Shown here one piece after another: positions 43,032 through 51,676 of a stretch of DNA of 64,000 nt (the first letter of the stretch is position 1; the number at the start of each line of letters is the position of its first letter). This DNA is from Terricaulis silvestris (lineage in GTDB: Bacteria > Pseudomonadota > Alphaproteobacteria > Caulobacterales > Aquidulcibacteraceae), in the NCBI RefSeq assembly GCF_009792355.1, contig NZ_CP047045.1:2878501-2942500 (forward strand). The letters are read 5' to 3'. Under the pieces are notes generated by a model. That model was not told the origin of the DNA. It saw only the letters and a list, made by a program, of their open reading frames with translations, and searched no databases. The translations under genes were made by a program, and so were the position numbers.

Positions 43032-43958
43032 TCAGTTGACGATGCCGCTCGCCTTCAGCAAGCGCATCACCTCGGCCTTTTGCTTCAGGTCGCCGGTTTC
43101 TGAGACGTCGCGCGGCACGCGATAGTCCGTTTCGGCGCGGACGGCGTCCCATCGCTGCAGCACCGCTTCGGTGGTGAAGCCATCCGCAGGCAGCGTCAGG
43201 CCTTGAGTTTCGCCGGTGAACGCTCGGCTCACATGCGCGCCGCCGGCAAGATACGTCTCCCCGGTCACCGGACAGGACTCGTGCACCAGGAGCGCTGCAA
43301 CCGGCGCCACCAGATGCGGCGGCTGCATAGCGCGCAGCATGTCTAACGCGGCAGGATCAGTGACCGTCTCTTCGGTCAGGCGCGTCGTCGCCGCCGGCGC
43401 GATCGCATTCACCTTGATGCCGACGGAGGCGCCCTCGTGCGCCAAGGTGCGCATCAACCCGATCAGCGCTGCCTTCGCTGTCGCATATTCCGCCAAGCGG
43501 GGCATGCCATACAATCCGGCTTGCGAGGTCGTGAGCAATATTCGCCCGCGACCTGTCGCCGCCAAATGCGGCCAGGCCGCCTGCAGCAATCGCCAAGCGC
43601 CAAACACGTTGACCGCCAGCATCCGCTCAAGATCATCAACCGACAGCTCCGGAAATGCCTTTCGTTTGCTGTTGATCGAGGCGTTGACGATGACGGCGTC
43701 CAAGGCGCCGAAATGCTCAAGCGATTGGGCGACGATTGCCGCACCGGCGTCTGGGTCGGTCAGGTCCGCGACAATGGCGCGCGCCACGCCGCCAGCCGAG
43801 TTGATCTCCTCCGCGACGGCGTGCGCGGGCTCGGCGCTGATGTCATTGATGACAACGCTCGCACCGCGTCGGCCCAGTTCCATCGCGTAGCCGCGGCCAA
43901 TGCCCCGCCCTGCTCCGGTAATGACGACGCACCGTCCGGTGAAATCAAGCGGGGACAT
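43032..43958 (-). CDS. SDR family, hydroxyacyl-CoA dehydrogenase-like
   Basis: A 308-residue SDR: TGAGRGIGRGYAMELGRRGASVVINDIS at 15-41, NASI in place of NNAG, Ser145, Tyr158/Lys162 (YATAK), and VTGETYLAGGAHVSRAF near 240. The last 60 residues form a C-terminal tail (QRWDAVRAETDYRVPRDVSETGDLKQK) like that in MFE-2-type 3-hydroxyacyl-CoA dehydrogenases. The frame runs on upstream into the thioesterase gene, but the ATG at 43958 gives the conserved start. Last gene of the crotonase-DUF35-thiolase-thioesterase-SDR operon, 5 bp after the thioesterase. Confidence 0.88.
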   Translation of the reverse strand: MSPLDFTGRCVVITGAGRGIGRGYAMELGRRGASVVINDISAEPAHAVAEEINSAGGVARAIVADLTDPDAGAAIVAQSLEHFGALDAVIVNASINSKRKAFPELSVDDLERMLAVNVFGAWRLLQAAWPHLAATGRGRILLTTSQAGLYGMPRLAEYATAKAALIGLMRTLAHEGASVGIKVNAIAPAATTRLTEETVTDPAALDMLRAMQPPHLVAPVAALLVHESCPVTGETYLAGGAHVSRAFTGETQGLTLPADGFTTEAVLQRWDAVRAETDYRVPRDVSETGDLKQKAEVMRLLKASGIVN

Positions 43959-43963
43959 GGGGC

Positions 43964-44395
43964 TCACACCACGAGATCGGTCAACGCCGCGCGCTGCTCC
44001 GGCGTGAGCGCCAACGGTTTGCGCGTGGCGCGATCGACGTAGACGTGGACGAAATAGCCGACCGCAGCCGGCGCCTCGGCGCCCTCGCGAAAGAGTCCAA
44101 CTTCGAAGCGCAAACTCTTGTCGCCCATGCGCCCTATGCGCACGCGCGCATCGATCGTTTCTGGAAATTCCACCGGTTGAAGAAACTCGCACTTGCTTTC
44201 AACGCATAGCCCGATCGACGGCGAGTCCGGCAGCCAAATAATGCGCCGTTCGAATAGCATCTTGGTCACGGCCGTATCGAACCAGCTGTAGTAGATCACG
44301 TTGTTGACGTGTCCGTAGGGATCGCCGTCGGCCCAGCGCGTCGGGATGTCGACCCGCCAGCGATAGTTTTCGCGGCGTTCGTCCTTGCTGGTCAT
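43964..44395 (-). CDS. acyl-CoA thioesterase (4HBT hotdog family)
   Basis: A 143-residue hotdog-fold thioesterase of the 4-hydroxybenzoyl-CoA thioesterase/YbgC type. TRWADGDPYGHVNNVIYYSWFDTAV near residue 19 contains the catalytic Asp and the GHVNN motif; CEFLQPVEFPETI near 68 is the second conserved strand. It would hydrolyse an acyl-CoA, releasing the acid and CoA. It overlaps the thiolase gene by 4 bp (ATGA), indicating coupled expression. Confidence 0.88.
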   Translation of the reverse strand: MTSKDERRENYRWRVDIPTRWADGDPYGHVNNVIYYSWFDTAVTKMLFERRIIWLPDSPSIGLCVESKCEFLQPVEFPETIDARVRIGRMGDKSLRFEVGLFREGAEAPAAVGYFVHVYVDRATRKPLALTPEQRAALTDLVV

Positions 44396-45528
44396 GCTTT
44401 CTCCAGCACGTGCACTGCCGATGCTGTGCCAAGGCCGACGACATGTGTTAGCCCGATCTTGGCGCCTTCGACTTGGCGTGCGCCGGCTTCGCCGCGCAGA
44501 TGAAGCGATACTTCGTACATGTTGGCGATGCCGGTGGCGCCGAGCGGATGGCCTTTGGAGAGCAATCCGCCCGACACATTAACCGGCACTTTGCCACCGA
44601 GCGTCGTCTCACCAGCGTCGATAAATTCGCCCGCTTGGCCCTCACCGCAAAGACCGAGGTTCTCGTAGTGCAACAGCTCGGCGGTCGCGAAGCAATCATG
44701 CAACTCGACAAGACTCACATCCTCTGGACCAATGCCGGCTTGCTCGTACGCAGACTTAGCCGCGAGGCGCGTCACGGTGTTCACATCCGGCATCATCGGA
44801 TTGGAGGGATTCCAGGGGTCCGATTGCAGCGCCGACGCCCGCACGCGGATGGCGCGCGACAGGCCCAACTCTCGCGCCTTTCGCTCAGACACCAACACCG
44901 CCGCCGCCGCGCCATCGACGTTCACGGAGCACATGAGCTTGGTGTTGGGATAAGCGATCATCTCCGCGCCCATCACCTGTTCGAGCGGCGTTTCCATTTG
45001 ATAGAACGATTTCGGATTCATCGTCGAATGATGGTGGTTCTTGACTGACACCTTGGCGAATTGCGCAAAGGTGGTGCCGTATTTCGCGGCATGCTCGGTT
45101 CCGGATTCCGCGAAAACCGCGGGCATCGAGGCTGATCCGAATAGGCCCTCAAGCGGAATGCCGGTCTCCGCGCCGCCGCCCAGCATCCCGCGCGGCGTCT
45201 TCTCCACGCCAACGGCGAGCGCCACGTTGTACACGCCAGACTTGACCGCCAGCCAAGCTTCGCGAAACGCCGAAGCGCCGCTTGCGCAGGCATTGACGAT
45301 ATTGGTCACTGGGATGCCGGTCTGCCCGATCTCACGCATGATCGCTTGGCCGGTCATCTCGTAGGCGCCGAAGACGGTGCCGCAATACATGATCTGCACG
45401 TCGCGCGCGCCGAGCCCGCAATCGTCGAGCGCCATCAGCGCGGCTTCACCGCCGAGCTGCGCAAAGGTGCGGTCCGGATAGCGCCCGAAGCGCGTCATAT
45501 CGATGCCGAGGATATAGACGTCTGCCAT
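44392..45528 (-). CDS. thiolase family protein (SCP-x type)
   Basis: A 378-residue thiolase that would split a 3-ketoacyl-CoA with CoA. Active-site residues are complete: Cys81 in NACASGASA, the His in VELHDCFATAELL near 275, and GHPLGATG near 324. The length and the ELHDCF form fit the sterol-carrier-protein-x/lipid-transfer type rather than FadA. The preceding gene encodes a DUF35 protein, and such thiolases commonly form complexes with DUF35 partners (as for Ltp2/ChsH2 in steroid side-chain degradation). Confidence 0.92.
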   Translation of the reverse strand: MADVYILGIDMTRFGRYPDRTFAQLGGEAALMALDDCGLGARDVQIMYCGTVFGAYEMTGQAIMREIGQTGIPVTNIVNACASGASAFREAWLAVKSGVYNVALAVGVEKTPRGMLGGGAETGIPLEGLFGSASMPAVFAESGTEHAAKYGTTFAQFAKVSVKNHHHSTMNPKSFYQMETPLEQVMGAEMIAYPNTKLMCSVNVDGAAAAVLVSERKARELGLSRAIRVRASALQSDPWNPSNPMMPDVNTVTRLAAKSAYEQAGIGPEDVSLVELHDCFATAELLHYENLGLCGEGQAGEFIDAGETTLGGKVPVNVSGGLLSKGHPLGATGIANMYEVSLHLRGEAGARQVEGAKIGLTHVVGLGTASAVHVLEKA

Positions 45529-45530
45529 GG

Positions 45531-45959
45531 TCAGCTCTTCTGCGGTTCAAACTGATAGCCGACGTACGCACGCCCCTCAGCATCCGTGCGGCCAAGCGCT
45601 TCGTTGAAGGTCAGCCGCACCTCGATGTTCGGCGCGATCGCCTCGGGTTCAAACCCCACGCCGACAAGATTGGCTTTCAGCGCAAGCCCGCCATCGAACG
45701 CCGCGATCGCCGAGACGAACGGCGTCGCAATGCCTGGATAAGAGCGCTTTACGATTGAGTACGCGATGAGCTTGCCTGTTTGCTTCACGCGGAACGCGTC
45801 AAAGCCATCGCGCGAGGCGCAGGCCGGACACGCCAACCGCGCGTCCGCCGTGACCGCGCCGCATGCGCGGCAGCGATGCGCCTCGATGAATGGCTTGCCG
45901 TCTGGATCAAACTTGATGTGCGGCTTGGCCGCGATCGGGCCGGTTTCAGGTTGCGCCAT
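45531..45959 (-). CDS. Zn-ribbon/OB-fold DUF35 protein
   Basis: A 142-residue protein with a rubredoxin-like zinc ribbon (Cys30, Cys33, Cys44, Cys47) followed by an OB-fold (TGKLIAYSIVKRSYPG to VRLTFNEALG). DUF35 proteins bind acyl-CoA and act as partner subunits of SCP-x-type thiolases or aldolases and, as the ChsH2 domain, of MaoC hydratases. It lies 2 bp upstream of the thiolase gene, so it most likely forms a complex with that thiolase. The Cys-free thiolase homologue at 58968 has no DUF35 gene beside it and could also use this one. Confidence 0.9.
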   Translation of the reverse strand: MAQPETGPIAAKPHIKFDPDGKPFIEAHRCRACGAVTADARLACPACASRDGFDAFRVKQTGKLIAYSIVKRSYPGIATPFVSAIAAFDGGLALKANLVGVGFEPEAIAPNIEVRLTFNEALGRTDAEGRAYVGYQFEPQKS

Positions 45960-45964
45960 ATGCC

Positions 45965-46771
45965 TCAGGCTCCAGTAAACACGGGCGCGCGTTTTTCGAC
46001 GAAGGCCTCGACGGCTTCCTTGTGGTCCGCGGTTTCGTGAGCAAGCGCTTGAAACGCGGCGGAGAGTTCAAGGATGTCTGTCAGCCGCGCGTGCTGCGCC
46101 TCGCGAAGCAGGCGCTTGGCAAGTCGCACGCTGCGCGGCGGATTGACCGCGATCCGCGCGGCCAGCGCGCGCGCCTCTCTCATGACGTTCTCGGCAGGCA
46201 CAACTTTGTTTACTAGCCCAATGGCGGCCGCCTCTACCGCGGTGATCGTGTCGCCTGTAAGGACAAGTTCGGCGGCGCGGCTGTAGCCAACAACCCGTTG
46301 CAGCACCCAAGCGCCCCCATCGCCTGGCGTGATGCCCATCTTGATGAAGCTCGCAGCGAACTTCGCATTCTCCGCCGCCACACGCAGGTCGCACAAGGCG
46401 GCGAGATCGCAACCCAGACCAATGGCGTGGCCGTTGACCGCTGCGATCGTTGCAATCTCAAGTTCCGCGAGAACGCGCGGGATCTGCTGCACGCCGCGAC
46501 GATAGTTGGCGCGCGTGTCGGCCGGCGTCGCGAGCGGCCCGATGCCGTTGCGATCGCGCATGCCTTGAATGTTGCCGCCGGCGGAGAACGCGGAGCCGGC
46601 GCCCGTCAGGATCAGCACACTGACGCCTGGATCGGCGTCCGCCGAGCGGAGTGCCGCGATCAACTCCTCGCAGTCGGTGTGTTCGCCGATCGCGTTGCGC
46701 GTTGCCGGACGGTTGAAGGTGACGATCGCGACGCGGCCCTCACGTTCGGTCAGGACAAAAGGCTCGGACAT
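45965..46771 (-). CDS. crotonase-fold enzyme (enoyl-CoA hydratase family)
   Basis: A 268-residue crotonase-superfamily protein: oxyanion loop FSAGGNIQGM near residue 64 and GHAIGLGCDLAALCD near 108. The first catalytic glutamate position is Asp (GCD) and the second (QPE) reads ASF, with an Asp in TPGDGG instead, a layout seen in isomerase-type members rather than hydratases. The ATG at 46771 gives the family start MSEPFVLTER. First gene of the five-gene minus-strand operon, divergent from the CoA-transferase operon. Confidence 0.87.
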   Translation of the reverse strand: MSEPFVLTEREGRVAIVTFNRPATRNAIGEHTDCEELIAALRSADADPGVSVLILTGAGSAFSAGGNIQGMRDRNGIGPLATPADTRANYRRGVQQIPRVLAELEIATIAAVNGHAIGLGCDLAALCDLRVAAENAKFAASFIKMGITPGDGGAWVLQRVVGYSRAAELVLTGDTITAVEAAAIGLVNKVVPAENVMREARALAARIAVNPPRSVRLAKRLLREAQHARLTDILELSAAFQALAHETADHKEAVEAFVEKRAPVFTGA

Positions 46772-46795
46772 CCCAGGTTCACCGTTGCGCCTAGC

Positions 46796-46842
46796 GGCTC
46801 GCCCAAACGCCATGAACCCGCCGTCGCGAGCAAGGGCGAGCC
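46796..46842. promoter_or_regulatory. inverted repeats in divergent promoter region
   Basis: A perfect 9-bp inverted repeat, GGCTCGCCC (46796-46804) and GGGCGAGCC (46834-46842), separated by 29 bp, with a second one, CCGTCGC (46821-46827) and GCGACGG (46849-46855), interleaved. It lies between the divergent operons at 46771 and 46964. In GC-rich DNA such pairs can arise by chance, so a regulatory role is only possible. Confidence 0.3.
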
Positions 46843-46963
46843 AAAGCGGCGACGGGACATATCGACCACACGATACCACCCGCTGGTTGCCCGGCTCGCG
46901 CTTGCCGGGGTCGGCGCTTTCCAGACATGCAATAGGCGGAAGTTTTAAACGAGGCTGGCGGCA

Positions 46964-48190
46964 ATGCCCTCTGCGGCGCTATCGGGCGTACGGGTTCTGG
47001 ATCTCAGCCGTGTCTTGGCTGCGCCGTTGGCCGCCCAGATGCTCGGCGATCTCGGCGCCGAGGTGATCAAAGTCGAACGACCCGGCGCCGGCGACGAAGC
47101 GCGTGACTATGGTCCACCCTTCCTCAAGGACCGCGACGGCGAACCAACGCGCGACGCAGCTTTCTATCTGAGTGCAAACCGCAACAAGAAATCGATCACG
47201 GTCGATCTCGCCAAGCCCGAGGGCCAAGAGATCATTCGCGCGCTGGCGCGGAAATCGGATGTCGTCCTTGAGAACTTCAAGACGGGAACGCTCGCCAAGT
47301 ATGGACTCGACTACCAAAGCCTGAAGCAAGTGAACCCAAGGCTGATCTATTGCTCGGTCACCGGCTTCGGCCAGACCGGGCCGCTCGCGCAGAAGCCCGG
47401 CTATGACGGCGTCTTCCAAGCCATGAGCGGCCTGATGAGCGCGACTGGCCATCCCGACGGCGCGCCGGGCGGCGGGCCGCTGAAGATCGGCATCTCGATG
47501 GTGGACATTCTCACCAGTCACTACGCGACAAGCGCCATTCTATCGGCGCTCTACCATCGCGACGTGCACGGTGGCGGTGGCCAATACATCGACATGGCGC
47601 TCCTGGATTGCGGTCTCGCTTCGCTTTCGCATTATGCTATGAATTACCTCGTCTCCGGCGTACTGCCGCCTCGGCGTGGCAATGGCGGATTCGGCGGCGT
47701 GCCGTCGCAATCGTTCCGCTGCGCCGATCGCGACATCTTCCTCGTCGCCGGCAACGATGCACAGTTCGCGCGCTTCTGCGGCGCCATCGAGCGGCCTGAT
47801 CTCTGCGCCGACGCGCGTTTCTCTAGCACCCGCGCGCGCATCGAAAACCGCGACGAACTCTTGCTCATCCTCGACAAGGAAATGGTCCGTCGCACTGCCG
47901 CCGAGTGGCTGGATCGCCTGGACGCGGCGGACGTACCTGCAAGCCCGGTCAACAATCTGCAGGATGCGCTAGCACATCCCCAGGTACAGCACCGGGACAT
48001 GCTGCAAACGGTTGACCACCCGGTCGCCGGCGACCTGCATCTCCTGCGCAATCCGATCAAGCTTTCCGAAACGCCGATCGGAGAGGCCACTGCGCCGCCG
48101 GTCGTCGGTCAGCACACGACCGAAATTCTTCAATCCCTGGGCTTCGATGAAGCGAAAATTTTGGCGCTGCGCCATTCGCGCGCCGTTTGA
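46964..48190 (+). CDS. CaiB/BaiF family CoA-transferase
   Basis: A 408-residue class III CoA-transferase that would move CoA between carboxylic acids. N-terminal VRVLDLSRVLAAPLAAQMLGDLGAEVIKVERPGAGDEAR near 9-47 is the family hallmark; SVTGFGQTGPLAQKPGYDG near 129 and the active-site Asp in GISMVDILT (near 182) follow. It provides an ATP-free way of activating an acid. First gene of the plus-strand operon with two crotonases, an acyl-CoA dehydrogenase and a SnoaL-like protein, 15 bp before the first crotonase. Confidence 0.92.
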   Translation: MPSAALSGVRVLDLSRVLAAPLAAQMLGDLGAEVIKVERPGAGDEARDYGPPFLKDRDGEPTRDAAFYLSANRNKKSITVDLAKPEGQEIIRALARKSDVVLENFKTGTLAKYGLDYQSLKQVNPRLIYCSVTGFGQTGPLAQKPGYDGVFQAMSGLMSATGHPDGAPGGGPLKIGISMVDILTSHYATSAILSALYHRDVHGGGGQYIDMALLDCGLASLSHYAMNYLVSGVLPPRRGNGGFGGVPSQSFRCADRDIFLVAGNDAQFARFCGAIERPDLCADARFSSTRARIENRDELLLILDKEMVRRTAAEWLDRLDAADVPASPVNNLQDALAHPQVQHRDMLQTVDHPVAGDLHLLRNPIKLSETPIGEATAPPVVGQHTTEILQSLGFDEAKILALRHSRAV

Positions 48191-48205
48191 ACGAAAGAGC
48201 AAGCC

Positions 48206-48991
48206 ATGACCGACAAGATCATCACCGAGAAGGACGGCGCCGTCGGCCGCCTCATCTTTAACAACCCGGAAAAGCTCAACGCCATCTCGCTTGAGATGTG
48301 GGAGGGCCTCGGCACAGCCGTTGCCGTTTTCGAGGACGATCCTGATATCCGCGCGATCGTTGTCTCCGGCGCTGGCGGCAAGAGCTTCATCGCAGGCGCC
48401 GACGTCTCCAAATACGGCGACGAACGCATGGGACGCGAAGCGCAAGAACACTATGCGGCGACGGGCGAGAAGTCGCTCAAGGCGCTCTACAATTCTAAGA
48501 AGGTGACGATCGCCGCCATTGACGGCTGGTGCATCGGTGGCGGCGTCTCGGTCGCGGTGTGCTGCGACCTTCGCTATTGCTCCGACAAGTCCAAGTTCGG
48601 TCAGCCAGCGATGCGCTATGGTATTGGCTATCGCTATTCGAGCTTGCGGCGGCTTGTGGACCTCATCGGCGTGCCGGCGACGAAGGACATGCTGCTGGGT
48701 GGCCTGCAGTTCGACGCCGAGGAGGCGCTCAAGAAGCACCTCGTCGGCCGCGTGATCCCGGAAACCGACTTCAACGCCTGGATCGAAAAAACCGCGAAGG
48801 GCATTTCCGAAGGCGCGCCGCTCACCGGCTATCAGATCAAGTACACCCTCAATGAAATCTGCAAGGACCCGGCCGACCGCAAAACCGATCGCTGCGAGGA
48901 GTTGTTCCAGGTGTGCTATGCCTCGGACGACTACAAGGAGGGCGTCGCGGCCTTCGCGGAAAAACGCAAACCTCAGTTCAAGGGCAAGTAA
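48206..48991 (+). CDS. crotonase-fold enzyme lacking hydratase glutamates
   Basis: A 261-residue crotonase-superfamily protein: FIAGADVSKYG near residue 62 and WCIGGGVSVAVCCDLRY near 108 supply the oxyanion hole. The hydratase glutamates are absent: the GGGCE position reads GGGVS and QPE reads QPA. An unusual C-terminal segment (ICKDPADRKTDRCEELFQVCYASDDYKEG) contains two extra cysteines. It may be an isomerase or a ring/C-C bond hydrolase. Located 15 bp after the CoA-transferase and 11 bp before the acyl-CoA dehydrogenase. Confidence 0.87.
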   Translation: MTDKIITEKDGAVGRLIFNNPEKLNAISLEMWEGLGTAVAVFEDDPDIRAIVVSGAGGKSFIAGADVSKYGDERMGREAQEHYAATGEKSLKALYNSKKVTIAAIDGWCIGGGVSVAVCCDLRYCSDKSKFGQPAMRYGIGYRYSSLRRLVDLIGVPATKDMLLGGLQFDAEEALKKHLVGRVIPETDFNAWIEKTAKGISEGAPLTGYQIKYTLNEICKDPADRKTDRCEELFQVCYASDDYKEGVAAFAEKRKPQFKGK

Positions 48992-49002
48992 GCGCCGCGC
49001 CA

Positions 49003-50190
49003 ATGGACCTCGATTTCTCACCGGAAGAACACGCGTTTCGGCGGGACGTCCGCGCCTTCATCGATGCTCATCTGCCCGCGGAGACGCGCGCCAAGGTGAT
49101 GGGCGATCGCCCACTCGACAAAGCCGACATCGTCGGCTGGCAGCGCATCTTGAACACGCGCAGCTGGGCCACGCCCTCTTGGCCAAAAGAGTATGGCGGC
49201 CCCGGCTGGGACGCCGTACGGCGCTACATCTTCCTGGACGAACTCCACCAAGGCGGTGCGCCGGAGCCGATCTCATTCAACGTCGCCATGCTCGGCCCCG
49301 TCATCATCGCGTTCGGAACGGATGAGCAAAAGCAACGCCTGCTGCCCCGCCTCGCCAATCTCGACGATTGGTGGTGCCAGGGCTTCTCCGAGCCGGGCGC
49401 CGGCTCCGACCTGGCCAACATTTCAACCACCGCGCGGCGCGAAGGCGACCACTACATCGTGAACGGCCAGAAGATGTGGCAAGGCATGGGCCACTGGGCC
49501 GATTGGGGCTTCTTCCTCGTCCGCACGGATCCCAGTGCGCCGAAGAAGCAGGCTGGCATCACCTTCCTGCTGATCGACATGAAGTCGCCTGGTGTTTCGC
49601 TTTCGCCGATCATCACGCTCGACGGTCGCCACGAAGTGAATTCCGTCTTCCTCGACGACGTGCGCGTGCCCATCGAGAACCGCGTCGGCGAAGAGAACCA
49701 GGGCTGGACCGTGGCCAAGTACTTGCTCTCGAACGAGCGCACAAACATCGCCCGGGTCGGCGTCACCAAACGCATCCTGGCCAAGACACGCCGCGCCGCC
49801 GAGGCGAACGGCCTCATCGCTTCGCCCTCCTTCCGCGCCAAGCTCTCGCGTGTCGAGATCGGCCTCCAGGCGGTCGAGACACTTCAGATGCGCCTACTCG
49901 CCGCGTTGGCGAAAGACAACCGCGCTGATCCGCGTTCTTCGGTCCTCAAGCTCAAGAGCGTTGAAGTGCGCCAAGCCGCCTCGGAATTACTGATGGAAGC
50001 CAACGGCGCGCTGGGCATCTCTTTCGTCGCGTTCGAACAAGGCCAAACGCCGCCCTTTGACGAAGCCGACGAGGGCTGGTCGGCGAGCGCCGTTTGCTTC
50101 AATCTGCGGGGTGCTTCCATCTATGGCGGCGCGAGCGAGGTCCAACGCAACATCGTGGCGGACACGCTTTTGGGCCTGACGCGCGGCTGA
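49003..50190 (+). CDS. acyl-CoA dehydrogenase family protein
   Basis: A 395-residue FAD-dependent acyl-CoA dehydrogenase. CQGFSEPGAGSDLANISTTA near residue 123 and MWQGMGHWADWGFFLVRT near 155 form the FAD/substrate site, and ASIYGGASEVQRNIVADTLLGL ends the protein with the usual Arg near the FAD. It resembles the large subunits of FadE pairs used for cyclic or branched acyl-CoAs (pimeloyl-CoA dehydrogenase, ChsE-type); no small subunit gene is adjacent. The frame is open further upstream, but ATG 49003 starts the conserved MDLDFSPEEHAFR. Confidence 0.9.
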   Translation: MDLDFSPEEHAFRRDVRAFIDAHLPAETRAKVMGDRPLDKADIVGWQRILNTRSWATPSWPKEYGGPGWDAVRRYIFLDELHQGGAPEPISFNVAMLGPVIIAFGTDEQKQRLLPRLANLDDWWCQGFSEPGAGSDLANISTTARREGDHYIVNGQKMWQGMGHWADWGFFLVRTDPSAPKKQAGITFLLIDMKSPGVSLSPIITLDGRHEVNSVFLDDVRVPIENRVGEENQGWTVAKYLLSNERTNIARVGVTKRILAKTRRAAEANGLIASPSFRAKLSRVEIGLQAVETLQMRLLAALAKDNRADPRSSVLKLKSVEVRQAASELLMEANGALGISFVAFEQGQTPPFDEADEGWSASAVCFNLRGASIYGGASEVQRNIVADTLLGLTRG

Positions 50191-50201
50191 GCGAGGTTGC
50201 C

Positions 50202-51116
50202 ATGACGTACCAAGGCAAGTGGCTGAACAAGCCGGAGACCATCCTGTTTTCCGTGGGTGAGCGCGTGGCGCACATCACGCTCAACCGGCCCGACAAGCGC
50301 AACGCGATCAGCCCGCAAATGCTGCAGGAACTTCACGACGCTTGCCTCGAAGCGGACGACCGCCAGGACGTCAATGTCATCGTGCTCGAAGGCGCCGGTA
50401 AGGATTTCTCCGCCGGGTTCGATCTTGGCGGCGTTTATGCAGGGCGCGCCAACGAGGACGCCGCGCGCGCAGCCGGTGAGCCGGAAATCGCCTATCGCAG
50501 CTCAATTAATTCATACGACGACGATTGCTGGTTCCTCGAACGCCAACAGGCGCTGATGGCGCTCATCTTTCAGATGCACAAGCCGGTGATTTGCAAGGTG
50601 CACGGCAATTGCCTCGCTGGCGCCAACGACATTGCACTGCAGTGCGATTTCATCATCGCCGCCGACGACGCACGCATCGGTTTTCCGGCCGCGCGCGCCA
50701 ATGGCACGCCGCCCAACCACATGTGGGTGTATCATTTGGGGCCACAGTGGGCGAAGCGTCTGCTCATGACCGGCGATTGCCTGTCAGGCCGTGACGCGGC
50801 TCATGTCGGCCTCGTGCTGGAGAGCGCTCCTGCCGATCAGCTCGATGCAGTCGTCAACGAACTCGCGCGGCGCATCTCCCACGTCGATGCGGAACTTCTC
50901 TCCGCGCACAAACGCATCGTCAACGTCGCACTCGAACTCATGGGCGCTGGCGTGCTGCAGCGGATCGCCGCGGAATCCGACGCGCGCGCGCACCTCACCA
51001 AGGGGCCGCGCCGCACGCAGTTCAAAGCCGACATGGCCGAGCACGGCTTGAAGACAGCCTTGAAGAACCGCGACGAGCCGTTCGGCGACGGCATGGTGCG
51101 CGTGCGGAGAGAGTGA
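50202..51116 (+). CDS. crotonase-fold enzyme (enoyl-CoA hydratase/isomerase family)
   Basis: A 304-residue crotonase-superfamily protein, longer than usual. FSAGFDLGGVYAG near residue 68 and GNCLAGANDIALQCDF near 138 are the oxyanion loops; the glutamate positions read Asp (AND) and Ala (FPAARANG). A WFLERQQALMALIFQMHKPVI segment precedes the second loop, and the C-terminus has a helical extension with KGPRRTQFKADMAEHGLK. It may be a hydrolase or isomerase. Start at the ATG 50202, 11 bp after the acyl-CoA dehydrogenase. Confidence 0.86.
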   Translation: MTYQGKWLNKPETILFSVGERVAHITLNRPDKRNAISPQMLQELHDACLEADDRQDVNVIVLEGAGKDFSAGFDLGGVYAGRANEDAARAAGEPEIAYRSSINSYDDDCWFLERQQALMALIFQMHKPVICKVHGNCLAGANDIALQCDFIIAADDARIGFPAARANGTPPNHMWVYHLGPQWAKRLLMTGDCLSGRDAAHVGLVLESAPADQLDAVVNELARRISHVDAELLSAHKRIVNVALELMGAGVLQRIAAESDARAHLTKGPRRTQFKADMAEHGLKTALKNRDEPFGDGMVRVRRE

Positions 51117-51676
51117 TGAACGACCTCACCGCCCGCCTCGACCGCGTCGAGTCAACTCTGGCCATTCAGCAACTGCCGATCCGCTATGCGGTAGCAGTGG
51201 ATTCCCGCGACATCGACGCTTGGCTCGTGCTGTTCGCGCCGGACATCGATTGCGGCCGCCGAGGCGTTGGCCGCGACGCGCTGCGCTCCTTCATCGAACC
51301 ACTGCTGGCGGATTTCTACCGCACGGCGCACCTGATCTGTGGCCACATGATCGATTTTCAGGATGCGGATCACGCCACCGGGCGCGTCTATTGCCGCGCT
51401 GAGCACGAGTACGGCGATCAATGGATCGTCCAGGCGATCTGCTATTTCGATACTTACGAGCGCATCGACGGCGTCTGGTTCTTCCGCCGCCGCGAGGAAG
51501 ATTTCTGGTACTCCGCCGATCTGCTCGAACGCCCGCAGAAGGCAGATTTCGCGCGCTGGCCCGGCCCGGCGCCCAAATTCGTACCGAAAATGATGGTCGA
51601 TCGTTTCCAGAGCTGGCGCGACTACTGGGCCAAGTGCGCGCCGGAGAAGATCACCGCGGCGACGAGAAAGCCCTAA
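51116..51676 (+). CDS. SnoaL-like/NTF2-fold protein
   Basis: A 186-residue small alpha+beta-barrel protein of the SnoaL_4 type: helix LDRVESTLAIQQLPIRYAVAVDSRDIDAWLVLFAPDIDC, then FYRTAHLICGHMIDFQDADHATGRVYCRAEHEYGD and DTYERIDGVWFFRRREEDFWY. Members include dehydratases, isomerases and oxygenase small subunits; a dehydratase/isomerase role is a reasonable guess. ATG at 51116 overlaps the preceding stop by one base (TGATG); a GTG one codon earlier is possible. The stop overlaps that of the convergent regulator gene by 4 bp (CTAA). Confidence 0.82.
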   Translation: MNDLTARLDRVESTLAIQQLPIRYAVAVDSRDIDAWLVLFAPDIDCGRRGVGRDALRSFIEPLLADFYRTAHLICGHMIDFQDADHATGRVYCRAEHEYGDQWIVQAICYFDTYERIDGVWFFRRREEDFWYSADLLERPQKADFARWPGPAPKFVPKMMVDRFQSWRDYWAKCAPEKITAATRKP

